Shown: positions 8,578-16,552, counted from the first letter of the stretch. The stretch: DNA of 64,000 bases from Winogradskyella tangerina (GCF_003260205.1 NZ_QERF01000007.1:124001-188000), one strand, 5' to 3'. Made by a program: numbers and translations. The notes: generated by a model not told the origin, from the letters alone.

Positions 8578-9112
8578 GCGCAGTGGGTTTCAGGGTTAAT
8601 GTTTTTAATTTATTCCAAACTTGTTTCGGTAACATTGGTTCTACCAATTGACCAAGATATGTTTTAGGTGATTCTTCTTTAATGCCGAACTTTTCAGGTT
8701 CTTTATCTAGGCATTTATAGGTGCCGAAAATGACATCCATTATCGGAGAGATATTGGCGTAGTTGCCTGCTCTTCTGTCGAGATCATGATGCCAATGATG
8801 AAGCTCGGGAGCACCAATTAAAATTCTAAGAGGTCCGATTGGTAATCTTACATTTGAATGAATGTAAATGGCCCAAATGCCTCTAAAAGCGATAACTCCA
8901 GCTATAGATTCTAAGGGGAAACCCATGATAAATGCGGGTAAATTGATCAACCCGATGGTGTATAAAGAGTCAATAGGATGTTCACGATGAGCGGCCAACC
9001 AATCGAGATGTTCGGCGCTGTGATGTACTTTATGAAATCGCCATAAGAAATCAACATTATGTTGCAGTCGATGGCCCCAATAAATTAAAATGTCGCTTAC
9101 CAAAATTTCCAC
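8570..9112 (-). CDS. Sterol desaturase / fatty acid hydroxylase family protein, N-terminally short
   Basis: A di-iron membrane enzyme of the fatty acid hydroxylase superfamily. All histidine boxes are present: HRLQH (14-18), HKVHH (27-31), H85 in HSN and HHWHH (105-109), so the metal site could be intact. The start is GTG at 9112, and an in-frame TAA lies four codons upstream (9122-9124), so the frame cannot be longer. At 180 residues it lacks the N-terminal membrane helices that normally precede the first box (usual length about 250-300). It is thus a 5'-truncated gene joined to the end of the DUF2314-like gene (16-base overlap). Whether it is active is open. Confidence 0.75.
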   Translation of the reverse strand: MEILVSDILIYWGHRLQHNVDFLWRFHKVHHSAEHLDWLAAHREHPIDSLYTIGLINLPAFIMGFPLESIAGVIAFRGIWAIYIHSNVRLPIGPLRILIGAPELHHWHHDLDRRAGNYANISPIMDVIFGTYKCLDKEPEKFGIKEESPKTYLGQLVEPMLPKQVWNKLKTLTLKPTAHD

Positions 9113-9714
9113 TTCTTCTTTTTAGGAATTTTTTCAAAGTCGATGCTGGCAATAAGATAAGCATCGCCCTTAATTTCTGTGTACACTGCAATAAGTACAT
9201 CATTTTTATTAACCCCAAAATTTTGATGAGGTTGATTGAGGAGCGTGCCACCAATAATCTTATTTTCCGGACTGTATTCTTCAACCCGCAACCAAACTTG
9301 CTCTGGCCTTATGTCTTTGTGTGGTGGTAATAAGACCATAACATCATCTGGATAGCCCTGAGCTCTAAATTCATCAAATAACTTTTCTTCTCTAAATAGT
9401 TCGAGTTTTGGTTTGCTGTAAATCTTCAGATAATCAGGCACATTGAGGTTGAACTCTTTAATTTCATCTTCGGTAGCATAGGACACTTCAGAGGCCTTAT
9501 TTAAAGCTTCTGATCTTAATATAGTTCTTTGGTTTGTTGCAATAGCATCTTCCGTTATTTGAATGGAATCATTTTCAATTTTAAAGAATTTTAGGGCGTC
9601 GACAGTTAAACCTGCTTCATGATCAATATAGGTGTAGCCAAAAAAGTTGCTATGGTCTTTGTTGAGATTCTGATTTTGAAAATTGAGAACTTTTATCCAG
9701 GAATTTGCTTTCAT
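9097..9714 (-). CDS. DUF2314-like protein with Trp-rich C-terminal tail
   Basis: First gene of the operon. I start it at ATG 9714, since the upstream TTG at 9729 has little to recommend it; this gives 205 residues. The C-terminal half (EQVWLRVEEY..., IGGTLLNQPHQNFGVNKND) resembles the DUF2314 fold, in which a W-x-V strand is followed by a GxLxNxP segment; this is a weak, eye-based match. The product ends in KKKKWKFW, a basic-aromatic tail. No signal peptide. Its last 16 bases overlap the truncated hydroxylase gene. Function unknown. Confidence 0.5.
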   Translation of the reverse strand: MKANSWIKVLNFQNQNLNKDHSNFFGYTYIDHEAGLTVDALKFFKIENDSIQITEDAIATNQRTILRSEALNKASEVSYATEDEIKEFNLNVPDYLKIYSKPKLELFREEKLFDEFRAQGYPDDVMVLLPPHKDIRPEQVWLRVEEYSPENKIIGGTLLNQPHQNFGVNKNDVLIAVYTEIKGDAYLIASIDFEKIPKKKKWKFW

Positions 9715-9930
9715 ATTTGAGATGGTCAATGCAGTTTTAGTATTTGGCTAATGACATCACCTAATATAGCAATTAGAAAAGAATTCAATTTGAAAAAGAT
9801 AGGAAAGTTATGCCTACCAATGGATATTGTATAATTAAATCAAAACAATTTTCTTCTCTAGGTTGTTACAGTTGGAATGCCTGCTGTATCAGCAATGTCA
9901 TTTGAATTTCCTGAAAGTAATAATGCTGAT

Positions 9931-11802
9931 TTAGTAGTCTATATATTTTTCTCTTACAGCATCTATAGCACTTTGATCACCAATAAAAGAAAAATAAACA
10001 TCGCAGAACAAATTGCTATACATTACGATTTTGTCGTTTATACCGTTATCATTTAATATAAAATTGACGATCTCAATGAATTTATCATAATTACAATCGT
10101 ACGGATAGTATTTATTGAGGTTTACAGCATAAGCCTTCTGATTGTATAGGATACAGATGGTTTCAACTTTATCTTTTGAATCGTACCATTTAAGTATTTT
10201 GAAATCTTTCAAATACATATTTTCACTGCTTTCAATGGCATGTAAAGATGACTTAGTGCCATTGATAAATCTCAATACTTTGCCACTTTCGTTAAGGACT
10301 CTGAACAGGTTTGACGTTATTTTATCTGATTTTTGATCGGTTGTGGATAAAACAGATCGTATGCGATTTACTTCCTCGTTCGACAAAAAACCGACACTTT
10401 CAAGAAAACTTAATACCTCTTTATCATCTTCATTCAGTATTTGATGAAGACTGATCAGTCGTTTTGCTCTTTCGTTTTGAGTTTCTAGTTGCCATAACGA
10501 TTCATTGTCTTCAATAAGACTGATTAGTTGAACTTTGAAAAGATCGTGATCTACAGATTTAAAATAGGGTAGAACGGTCGAAATAATTTCATTATTGAAT
10601 CTGAGATCATTGATATCTCTTGAGGTGATATAATCCTTGAATATCATTTCGTAGAAATTCTCAGATTTGCGGAGCGTATCGATAACAATTTTATTTCTAC
10701 ACATATACCGTAGTATCCTTTTGTCATTTTGAAGATTTTGAAGGGCCTCGGGCTCTAAATCATAACCCAACTTCAGGAGATGAAAATTTATGTAATTGAT
10801 GTTCAGATCAGTGAATTTTTCCTGATTTGTTCTGAGGTTAAGCAGAAATGGGATGATGCGTTCGTCGGCGTTTTCTATTAAGTGGGTAAAATTATTTCTG
10901 CCATTAAGAAGGCCTTTTCTATTTACATTTAAAATTTTAATTCTGCTACTGTAGGGATCATACTTTTTTTCGGCTTTCGAAAGAATTGAAGCATATACAT
11001 TATTTATAGCCAAGGTGGAAATTTCTGCTTTTGTTTGCTTATCGATTTTTTTACCGAATGACGTAGGATTCATTAAAATCAAAATTCGACTTAAATGACT
11101 TTTAAAAAGCACACTATCCTTTTCTTGAACGATTTTTTCCATAAACAGTTCGACACCGATTTGGCTATTGTTTTTAACCAGATGGTACAACAGTTTGTAC
11201 TCATTTTCTGGTTGAACAGAAGTCAAATGATCTTCTAAAAGCTTTAACCCGTCTGTTCCTTGTAATGATGCTATCAAAGGAATGACAACTTCTTCGTAAA
11301 ACGGATCTTTTAAGGTCGACAGTATAAAATTTATGAGTTCGGTATCGGTTATTGGATTACCCTTTGAAGCGTAACTATCTGTAATTTTTTTAAGTAGCTT
11401 TTTAATAGAGTCTTTATCACCTGAATTGATGATGCTATTCACCTCATCGATTATACGTTGATCGCCCGAAGCATATTTTTCTGCGTATGAAGGATAATTT
11501 TCTATATCATCTAATTTATCGGCAGGATATGAGGTATAGAACGCCTTTCTTCTTGAATAATAATGCTCTAGTAATTGCACTGATTTTAAATCGGTGATCT
11601 TAAGGATACTCGTGTCGTTGAGCTCAGCTAATTTTGGACTTAGAAAGTCTAAACTCACGTTGCTTAAGTTTGAAATGTACAGACTATCTTCTGCATACGA
11701 ATAGTCGGTAACTTTGCCTGTATTATCCGCTGTTATCTGAGCATGAAGACATGTTGCAAAAAAGGCTAGAACTAAAGTGATAAAGCTTTTTGTTTGGTTC
11801 AT
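9931..11802 (-). CDS. Large secreted helical protein of unknown function
   Basis: Start chosen at ATG 11802 because it gives a standard signal peptide (MNQTKSFITLVLAFFATCLH, cleavage near AQ); an ATG five codons upstream is also in frame. The 623-residue product is exported. The body is dominated by amphipathic helices with repeated LLxxL-type spacing, suggestive of a HEAT-like or TPR-like solenoid, but I recognise no named family. The last 130 residues change to a mixed alpha/beta pattern (KAYAVNLNKYYPYDC, SNLFCDVYFSFIGDQ). It stands alone, with about 200 bases of non-coding DNA on the downstream side. Confidence 0.55.
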   Translation of the reverse strand: MNQTKSFITLVLAFFATCLHAQITADNTGKVTDYSYAEDSLYISNLSNVSLDFLSPKLAELNDTSILKITDLKSVQLLEHYYSRRKAFYTSYPADKLDDIENYPSYAEKYASGDQRIIDEVNSIINSGDKDSIKKLLKKITDSYASKGNPITDTELINFILSTLKDPFYEEVVIPLIASLQGTDGLKLLEDHLTSVQPENEYKLLYHLVKNNSQIGVELFMEKIVQEKDSVLFKSHLSRILILMNPTSFGKKIDKQTKAEISTLAINNVYASILSKAEKKYDPYSSRIKILNVNRKGLLNGRNNFTHLIENADERIIPFLLNLRTNQEKFTDLNINYINFHLLKLGYDLEPEALQNLQNDKRILRYMCRNKIVIDTLRKSENFYEMIFKDYITSRDINDLRFNNEIISTVLPYFKSVDHDLFKVQLISLIEDNESLWQLETQNERAKRLISLHQILNEDDKEVLSFLESVGFLSNEEVNRIRSVLSTTDQKSDKITSNLFRVLNESGKVLRFINGTKSSLHAIESSENMYLKDFKILKWYDSKDKVETICILYNQKAYAVNLNKYYPYDCNYDKFIEIVNFILNDNGINDKIVMYSNLFCDVYFSFIGDQSAIDAVREKYIDY

Positions 11803-11913
11803 TTGATAATGAGGCAAAGTTTTTTTGAGATGAGATGCGAGATGAGCTACGAGCCCTTTTCCGTTACAGTCTAAAGTTAATTAATTCTGGAGAAATTATT
11901 ATTTGGAAATCAG

Positions 11914-11934
11914 CCGTAATGAACTATAGCCGTT
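11914..11934. repeat. 21-base direct repeat, copy 1 (cassette-like border)
   Basis: A 21-base sequence beginning CCGTAATGAACT and ending ATAGCCGTT. An identical copy lies at 12549-12569 in the same orientation. The two copies bracket exactly one gene (11924-12463), whose stop codon lies inside this copy. Confidence 0.75.
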
Positions 11935-12463
11935 GTTGGCAATAGTTTTTTATTCGTTTCCAAAGATTTTCGGTTTTTAATCTGACGAAATCGTCTTTTA
12001 GTTTTTTCCATTCTTGATATTCCGCATCAACTTGCTCAGGTCTTTTTCCTCTAACTGCCGAATGATTAGTAACATTATTAAGTAATTCCAAATGAGAAAG
12101 TCTTTTCGTCAATTTTCGATTCAGTCTTTCATTCCGATTGAATAGAGTTTGCAACTTTTCTTTAAGTTCATTCGGATAATGAGTGAGTAATTCAGCCGAA
12201 CCTAACAAGTTATTCTCAATATTAGATTCAGTCAATAATATCCATAATTGTTCAAAATTCGGTACAGGAAGTCGTACAAATCCGTATTCATTTCCCCAGC
12301 CTGAATCCCACAATATTTCATTCTTCCATAAGTCTCCGTTTTTGTCAACATAATGGTCTTTTCCGCTAACTTCTTTAAGTCCAAAATCCTTTGGGTTACT
12401 TTTATTATATCTAAAAGATGCCTTGAAATGCTTTTGGTTTATGTCAATTATTTTGGTTTTCAT
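11924..12463 (-). CDS. Hypothetical protein bracketed by direct repeats
   Basis: A 179-residue cytoplasmic protein with no family I can name. The first half carries WKNEILWDSGWGNEYGFVRL, and the second half is a long charged helical region (EKLQTLFNRNERLNRKLTKR). The gene is framed by an identical 21-base direct repeat on either side, and by a short inverted repeat: GTTGGC at 11935-11940 inside the 3' end and GCCAAC at 12474-12479 just before the start codon. This layout resembles a single-gene mobile cassette. The stop codon is within the repeat. Confidence 0.5.
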   Translation of the reverse strand: MKTKIIDINQKHFKASFRYNKSNPKDFGLKEVSGKDHYVDKNGDLWKNEILWDSGWGNEYGFVRLPVPNFEQLWILLTESNIENNLLGSAELLTHYPNELKEKLQTLFNRNERLNRKLTKRLSHLELLNNVTNHSAVRGKRPEQVDAEYQEWKKLKDDFVRLKTENLWKRIKNYCQQRL

Positions 12464-12476
12464 TCAAATTGTAGCC

Positions 12477-12569
12477 AACGGTCTCGACTATCATTCCACC
12501 GTAGCTTAAATATAGCGAATTGCAATGAATTCCGATTAGTAATTTCAACCGTAATGAACTATAGCCGTT
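12477..12569. repeat. 93-base imperfect palindromic intergenic element
   Basis: On the plus strand it begins AACGGTCTCGACTAT and ends ATAGCCGTT, so the two ends are near-complementary (AACGG-CTAT against its inverse). Its first 15 bases recur at 18207-18221 with one change, and its last 21 bases recur at 11914-11934. Size and folded-back ends recall integron attC sites, but the canonical attC boxes (RYYYAAC/GTTRRRY) are not matched. Confidence 0.5.
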
Positions 12570-12666
12570 TATTTTTTACGATTTATTGGATGTGCGGTTC
12601 GTAATTCAATGTCCTTGAGTTCGTTTTACGAAGTCCATTTTTCTGTAAAAGAGTGATATGCTATAA

Positions 12667-13572
12667 TTACCTATCATCTTTTTGAATTATTTCTGACGCC
12701 GTTACTTTATCAGTATATAGAATATGTGTACATCGATTTTGTTCTTCAGGCAATTTCTTATATAAAAACATTTCATGGGATAGGGTAGTGTTATAGATAT
12801 TATCCTCTCGTTCAACAGTGTTAATTTTTAACCCTGTACCGTCATTATTTAACATGCTGCCTTCACTGAATACATGATTAATAGACATGATTTTTTCAGG
12901 ATCAAAATTCACAGTATCTTTTAATAAGTAACCTCCAATTCTTTCTTTGTCAAAAAGAGGTGTAAAAGAATTATGTACATTTCCTGTTAGAGTAACTATT
13001 TTGGTGTTTGGATATTTAATATGGATGTTGCGTATTTCCCTGTACATAGACGAATCTCTGGTTGAAGACGCATAAGAATTATCAATAAATTTTAAAATGA
13101 TTCTTTTATTTTTAGTACTCTTATGCACTAAATCAAGCCATGCTACACCATTTCTACCATCAAAATTTTTTCCGCGAAAAAAATTCAATTCTTTTAACTG
13201 GGAAATTGACATATCGTCTGACAAGTTATTCATAAGTGAAGCACGAATTTCCATAGCCATGATCACTTGGTCTTCGTGTTCAGTAATTAGTTCACATAAA
13301 CCATAAGCAAATTCGGCAGGTTCATTTGTTCCGTGCATTTCCCCAATCATCAATACTTCAAAATTTGCAATTTCATCATAGATCTTGTTGCCCAACTTTG
13401 TTAAGCTCTTAATAGGTATGGCGTTCTTTTTCAAATCCTTTTGCTCTTCTGTCATTTCTACAGAATTTTCAATAGTAATTGACGTTTCATCAGATGTGGT
13501 TTGTTTTTCTGTATTGTCTTTACAAGACGTTAATCCGAGCAGAATAATAAGTAGAAGTAAGACTTTTTTCAT
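12667..13572 (-). CDS. Tiki-superfamily (ChaN/erythromycin-esterase-like) lipoprotein
   Basis: A 301-residue lipoprotein: signal peptide with lipobox LTSC (C17). The motif GEMHGTNE (residues 77-84) and the later LTGNVHNS are the paired Glu-His and Asn-His motifs of the Tiki/ChaN/EreA superfamily of putative metal-dependent hydrolases. Between them lies MAMEIRASL, another conserved acidic position. It is likely periplasm-facing or surface-exposed. Two operator-like dyads of BlaI/MecI type lie just upstream and overlap TAnnTTTG promoter boxes, so it is probably repressed by a BlaI-family regulator and induced by envelope or antibiotic stress. The substrate is unknown. Confidence 0.72.
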   Translation of the reverse strand: MKKVLLLLIILLGLTSCKDNTEKQTTSDETSITIENSVEMTEEQKDLKKNAIPIKSLTKLGNKIYDEIANFEVLMIGEMHGTNEPAEFAYGLCELITEHEDQVIMAMEIRASLMNNLSDDMSISQLKELNFFRGKNFDGRNGVAWLDLVHKSTKNKRIILKFIDNSYASSTRDSSMYREIRNIHIKYPNTKIVTLTGNVHNSFTPLFDKERIGGYLLKDTVNFDPEKIMSINHVFSEGSMLNNDGTGLKINTVEREDNIYNTTLSHEMFLYKKLPEEQNRCTHILYTDKVTASEIIQKDDR

Positions 13573-13588
13573 TTATAATGATATTTAA

Positions 13589-13604
13589 TTCTACAAACGT
13601 AGAG
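13589..13604. promoter_or_regulatory. BlaI/MecI-like operator, proximal copy, overlapping a -7 box
   Basis: TTCTACAAACGTAGAG, an imperfect dyad (arms TCTAC/GTAGA) centred 24 bases before the start codon of the Tiki lipoprotein. On the minus strand it contains TACGTTTG, which fits the Bacteroidota -7 box TAnnTTTG. BlaI/MecI/CopY family repressors bind TACA-TGTA dyads. Confidence 0.6.
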
Positions 13605-13616
13605 ATTTAAATTTAT

Positions 13617-13632
13617 TTCTACAAATGTAGAA
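13617..13632. promoter_or_regulatory. BlaI/MecI-like operator, distal copy, overlapping a -7 box
   Basis: TTCTACAAATGTAGAA, a perfect palindrome (arms of seven with a two-base centre), 28 bases centre-to-centre from the proximal copy. On the minus strand it contains TACATTTG, again a TAnnTTTG promoter box. A repressor bound here would occlude RNA polymerase directly. No BlaI or BlaR gene is in the window. Confidence 0.65.
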
Positions 13633-13660
13633 TATGCTTTTTAAGTCTTGATTTTCAATT

Positions 13661-13705
13661 GGCTACAACGCTCAAGTGTGTGATTTCATTTCGTGGTTTG
13701 ATCAC
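13661..13705. repeat. Degenerate intergenic repeat, related to the one at 18207
   Basis: The stretch beginning ACAACGCTCAAGTGTGTG and running through CGTGGTTT to CACTAAG can be aligned with 18207-18250 (AACGGTCTCGGCTATGAG, then CATGGTTT and GCTAG) with shared positions AACG-TC--G--T-TG and TGGTTT----CTA. It also shares TTGGCTAC at its left edge with 14060-14067. Related degenerate repeats mark several gene borders in this accessory stretch. Confidence 0.4.
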
Positions 13706-13805
13706 TAAGTTAGTAGAATGGGCGTGAACCCAAGGTTCAGAAGCAGAAGAAATTCTGGTAAGGAATTTATAGCATTGACTACCCCAGGTATTTTAAATCG
13801 CTTTT

Positions 13806-14000
13806 TCAAATTGCTCTATATATCATTAAAATTCCGCCTAATATTAAAAGTAGAATTCCGACATATTGACTTGGTTGCGTAGATAATAACCCGTAGGATT
13901 CCTCTTTTTTAAATTTTTTGGTTTCCTTTATTTGATAGTTCAGCCAAACAAATCCAAGGATCAAAAGGCAAAATCCAAGCAGTATATCTATCCAATCCAT
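13806..14000 (-). CDS. Small two-helix membrane protein
   Basis: A 64-residue protein with two hydrophobic helices (about residues 5-21 and 46-62) separated by a charged, Lys/Glu-rich loop (KETKKFKKEESYG). Hairpin topology in the inner membrane is likely. I recognise no family. It lies among other small accessory genes, and the DNA upstream of it carries the TTGGCTAC motif found at other borders here. Confidence 0.45.
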   Translation of the reverse strand: MDWIDILLGFCLLILGFVWLNYQIKETKKFKKEESYGLLSTQPSQYVGILLLILGGILMIYRAI

Positions 14001-14100
14001 TAATTCGAATATTTAAAATTAAAGCGAACTTTTTGCACTAATTATTTCTATCAATTTCATTGGCTACTCTGTAACAGTTATCGTTGTTGTGTAACCTTTT

Positions 14101-14460
14101 TTATTCCGCAAATAACTTTTTCGGAACTTGATAACTAGCTGAGTACATTAAATCTTTCCCACGACTATTAAATTCGGCAAAAGCTTTTCTATACCATTTT
14201 GGGTCATTCGCACGAGTTTCAAAATCTTCATAGGTCAGAACATCATAAAAATTTTCATTCAGCCAAGGTTCAATGCCGAAAATAGAAATTCTGTTTTCTT
14301 CTACTCGGTCGAGAACAATTTTAAAGTCAGATTCAGAGAAATAGTAAATAGATTCAGCGTCGAATCCATCATTCAGATTTTCAAGTCCGTTAAACACATT
14401 TGCTTTTAGATAATCAAGTTCCTCTTTTCTCTCTTTTTCGCTGTAATCTTTAATTTCCAT
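14101..14460 (-). CDS. Hypothetical small acidic protein
   Basis: A 119-residue acidic cytoplasmic protein with an aromatic-rich middle (IEPWLNENFYDVLTYEDFE) and a segment DPKWYRKAFAEFNSRGKDLM. It has no signal peptide or membrane helix. The family is unknown to me; its size and acidity would suit an immunity-type or accessory protein, but nothing proves this. After the stop codon the sequence ACACAACAACGATAACTG resembles the border after the 11924 gene. Confidence 0.45.
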   Translation of the reverse strand: MEIKDYSEKERKEELDYLKANVFNGLENLNDGFDAESIYYFSESDFKIVLDRVEENRISIFGIEPWLNENFYDVLTYEDFETRANDPKWYRKAFAEFNSRGKDLMYSASYQVPKKLFAE

Positions 14461-14483
14461 TTGCGGTTCTTCTTCAATATTTA

Positions 14484-14921
14484 TTATAGATAATTAAAGA
14501 ATAGCTCAATAAAGATTCCAAGTATAACACTAAAAAAAGCTGCCAAACGAGATAATCGTTTTAATTTAAATGTGTTTGAAAAAGCTAGCCACAGTCCTAT
14601 AAGACCACAAATCACTAAAATTATGGTTCCGTACAAAGGGACAAGACTATCAAAAAGGCCGATTTGATCAAAAAATGGGTCTAGTAAAGCGGTAAATCCA
14701 AAAAGGGCTAGAGCGAAATTCGTCTTTTTATCACCTTTGAAAAGGTAATAACTTGCAATTACTAGTTCAATACTTATGGCTAAAGGACCAAATTGATTAT
14801 AATATGCTCTTTTAAAGTACGGCTCAATTCCTTGGGGAAAATCTATGTTCAATAAAAAGGCAATACTTAACGCAGTACCAATAAGTAAAAGTAATAATGA
14901 AATAGCTTTTCTTTTATTCAT
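14484..14921 (-). CDS. Hypothetical four-helix membrane protein
   Basis: Start chosen at ATG 14921 (MNKRKAISLLLLLIGTALS), where a basic N-terminus meets the first helix; an in-frame ATG at 14975 would add 18 residues of uncertain value. The 145-residue product has four hydrophobic segments and short loops, one with LNIDFPQGIEPYFKRAYYNQ on the outer side. No family is recognised. It ends 23 bases before the next gene on the same strand and may be cotranscribed with it. Confidence 0.45.
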   Translation of the reverse strand: MNKRKAISLLLLLIGTALSIAFLLNIDFPQGIEPYFKRAYYNQFGPLAISIELVIASYYLFKGDKKTNFALALFGFTALLDPFFDQIGLFDSLVPLYGTIILVICGLIGLWLAFSNTFKLKRLSRLAAFFSVILGIFIELFFNYL

Positions 14922-15025
14922 AAGGCCTTTTAAATGTTTGCTAGTGGTTATATGTATGGCTAGTTGCTTTTGCACTAAGATAGTAAAAAGAAACAGCTAA
15001 TGTTTGGAAGTATAATTTTTCGGAA

Positions 15026-15045
15026 TTAGGTTAGAACAAGTAATT
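15026..15045. repeat. 20-base gene-border repeat, copy 1
   Basis: TTAGGTTAGAACAAGTAATT on the plus strand, directly downstream of the stop codon of the 15048 gene. A copy with three changes lies at 17478-17497, also just downstream of a minus-strand gene. Confidence 0.5.
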
Positions 15046-15047
15046 GT

Positions 15048-15431
15048 TTAATGCCTTTTTTTTGACTTCGTTATGATCTTATCAATTATTATGTCAGTCA
15101 GTATTTCTAATTCAACTTCTTCTGTTTGAAAACTATTCTCAACATGATTTCCAACATTCTTTGAGAAAATGTCCCATTTCAAATTCATTTTATTACCTAA
15201 CTCGACAACTAAACTTCTTAAGTTGTATCCGTTATTCTTCAAATCTGTCAATATCCAATTTCCTAATCCATGAGCGTTTTTTAAGTCGTCTGAAAATCTT
15301 AAATAGTATTTTGGAATATCATTTTCATAAATAACATTTTCATTGAATTCTAATTCCAAGAAAGGGAAAAAGCGTTCATTTTCTTTTCCACTAATTAAAT
15401 ATGATTCTGTTTTCAGTATAATTTTTTTCAT
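15048..15431 (-). CDS. Hypothetical protein, second of a coupled pair
   Basis: A 127-residue cytoplasmic protein. Visible features are a hydrophobic-acidic N-terminal strand region (FFPFLELEFNENVIYEND) and a C-terminal basic tail KSKKRH. Its ATG overlaps the stop codon of the preceding gene as TAATG, so the two are translationally coupled and probably work together. I recognise no family. Such tightly coupled small unknowns in an accessory region could be a toxin-antitoxin or effector-immunity pair, which is inference only. Confidence 0.45.
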   Translation of the reverse strand: MKKIILKTESYLISGKENERFFPFLELEFNENVIYENDIPKYYLRFSDDLKNAHGLGNWILTDLKNNGYNLRSLVVELGNKMNLKWDIFSKNVGNHVENSFQTEEVELEILTDIIIDKIITKSKKRH

Positions 15432-15775
15432 TACAACATTACTTGTCTAATTCTGTGGTTTTTAATCCCAATTTTGATTATATCTCTGCAAAAATTATCC
15501 AATTTATTTTTAAATTCAGACTGCAGATTATCGTTTCCACAATTTAATTCCCATAATGCTCCAGAACCACCAAAAAGCTCATTGACTAGGACGTGTTTTT
15601 TAAAAAGTTTAGAATCCTTTTTAATTGCAGATGCTAAGACATTCGTCAATTCTTGTTGTCCAAGACTTGTTCCAATCTTAGTCAAAATATCTTTTAATTC
15701 AGTCACGCTTTTGGTCAGCGACCTAATATTTTCTTCGGTAAAATTTAGTTCCTTGTTTCGTTTAATAATATTCAT
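15431..15775 (-). CDS. Hypothetical protein, first of a coupled pair
   Basis: A 114-residue cytoplasmic protein, mostly helical, with segments KSVTELKDILTKIGTSLGQQ and FGGSGALWELNCGNDN. No known motif. It is coupled through TAATG to the following 127-residue gene. Confidence 0.4.
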   Translation of the reverse strand: MNIIKRNKELNFTEENIRSLTKSVTELKDILTKIGTSLGQQELTNVLASAIKKDSKLFKKHVLVNELFGGSGALWELNCGNDNLQSEFKNKLDNFCRDIIKIGIKNHRIRQVML

Positions 15776-15865
15776 CCTATATATGCCAAAACACGCAACT
15801 CTATATACAATGCGCTTCTATTGTCCAAGATAGAAATAATTTCAAATCTCACTTTAATTGCATCC

Positions 15866-16552
15866 TTAAACCTTTAGTGAAATATTGTTAATATCAAGAT
15901 TTTCATCTAATCTATCGTTCAAGGAATTCCGTATTAATTCAAATTCAGATTTTTCAAATATGTTACTGATGCTTCCTCGATCTATTTGTATTATTTTATC
16001 ACAACTACTAATTAAAGTATTATGAATGTGAGAACTAATCAAGACAATTTTATTGGCTTTTTTAATCTTTTCAATTAGTAAATACATTTTTGCCAAACTA
16101 TCCCAATCTAAACCATTAAAAGGTTCGTCTAATAGAAGTATTGGTTTATCCAATATCACATTTGCTATAATGGTAAGTTTTTTCTTCATACCAGTCGATA
16201 AATTTTGTACAAACTCATTGAGAGGAATATCAAATAAATTTGCTAATTGTAGTGCTAAAACATTTTTTGAATGAAAAAAATCTAAATATTCTTGGGACTT
16301 TATATATGGATAGAAGTAGTTGTCAGTTTCTACAAAAGAAACTTTATTAGGTTTAAGAATTTTGTCTTCAAAAGTAATTTCTCCATTAAATGGAATCTGG
16401 CCAAAGATGGCATTGAAGAATGATGTTTTACCCGAACCATTTAAACCAAAGATTCCAATAGCTTCACCTTTTTTGACCTTGAATGATAAATCTTCAATAA
16501 TTAAATTATTACCATAGGAAATGTTTAAACTATTAATTTTTAACATATTCAT
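15866..16552 (-). CDS. ABC transporter ATP-binding protein
   Basis: A 228-residue nucleotide-binding subunit. Walker A GLNGSGKT (36-43), signature LSTGM (118-122), Walker B ILLLDEP (138-144) and the switch histidine in SSHIHN (H175) are all intact. The D-loop reads GLD. The architecture (single ATPase plus separate membrane protein) matches export-type ABC systems such as those for peptides or natural products. Its ATG overlaps the end of the permease gene by 20 bases, so the two are coupled. The gene is AT-rich and Lys/Ile/Asn-heavy, like its partner. Confidence 0.88.
   Translation of the reverse strand: MNMLKINSLNISYGNNLIIEDLSFKVKKGEAIGIFGLNGSGKTSFFNAIFGQIPFNGEITFEDKILKPNKVSFVETDNYFYPYIKSQEYLDFFHSKNVLALQLANLFDIPLNEFVQNLSTGMKKKLTIIANVILDKPILLLDEPFNGLDWDSLAKMYLLIEKIKKANKIVLISSHIHNTLISSCDKIIQIDRGSISNIFEKSEFELIRNSLNDRLDENLDINNISLKV

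Noticed and set aside
9730..9930. Short open stretch on the minus strand reading like a protein end (about 26 codons, ALLLSGNSNDIADTAGIP)
   Set aside because: Preceded at once by a stop codon and lacking a start or ribosome site; could be a gene remnant but cannot be supported. It does not supply the missing 5' part of the hydroxylase gene.
12477..12569. Classical integron attC site
   Set aside because: The canonical boxes RYYYAAC and GTTRRRY are not matched and no integrase is in the window; only a similarity of layout is claimed.
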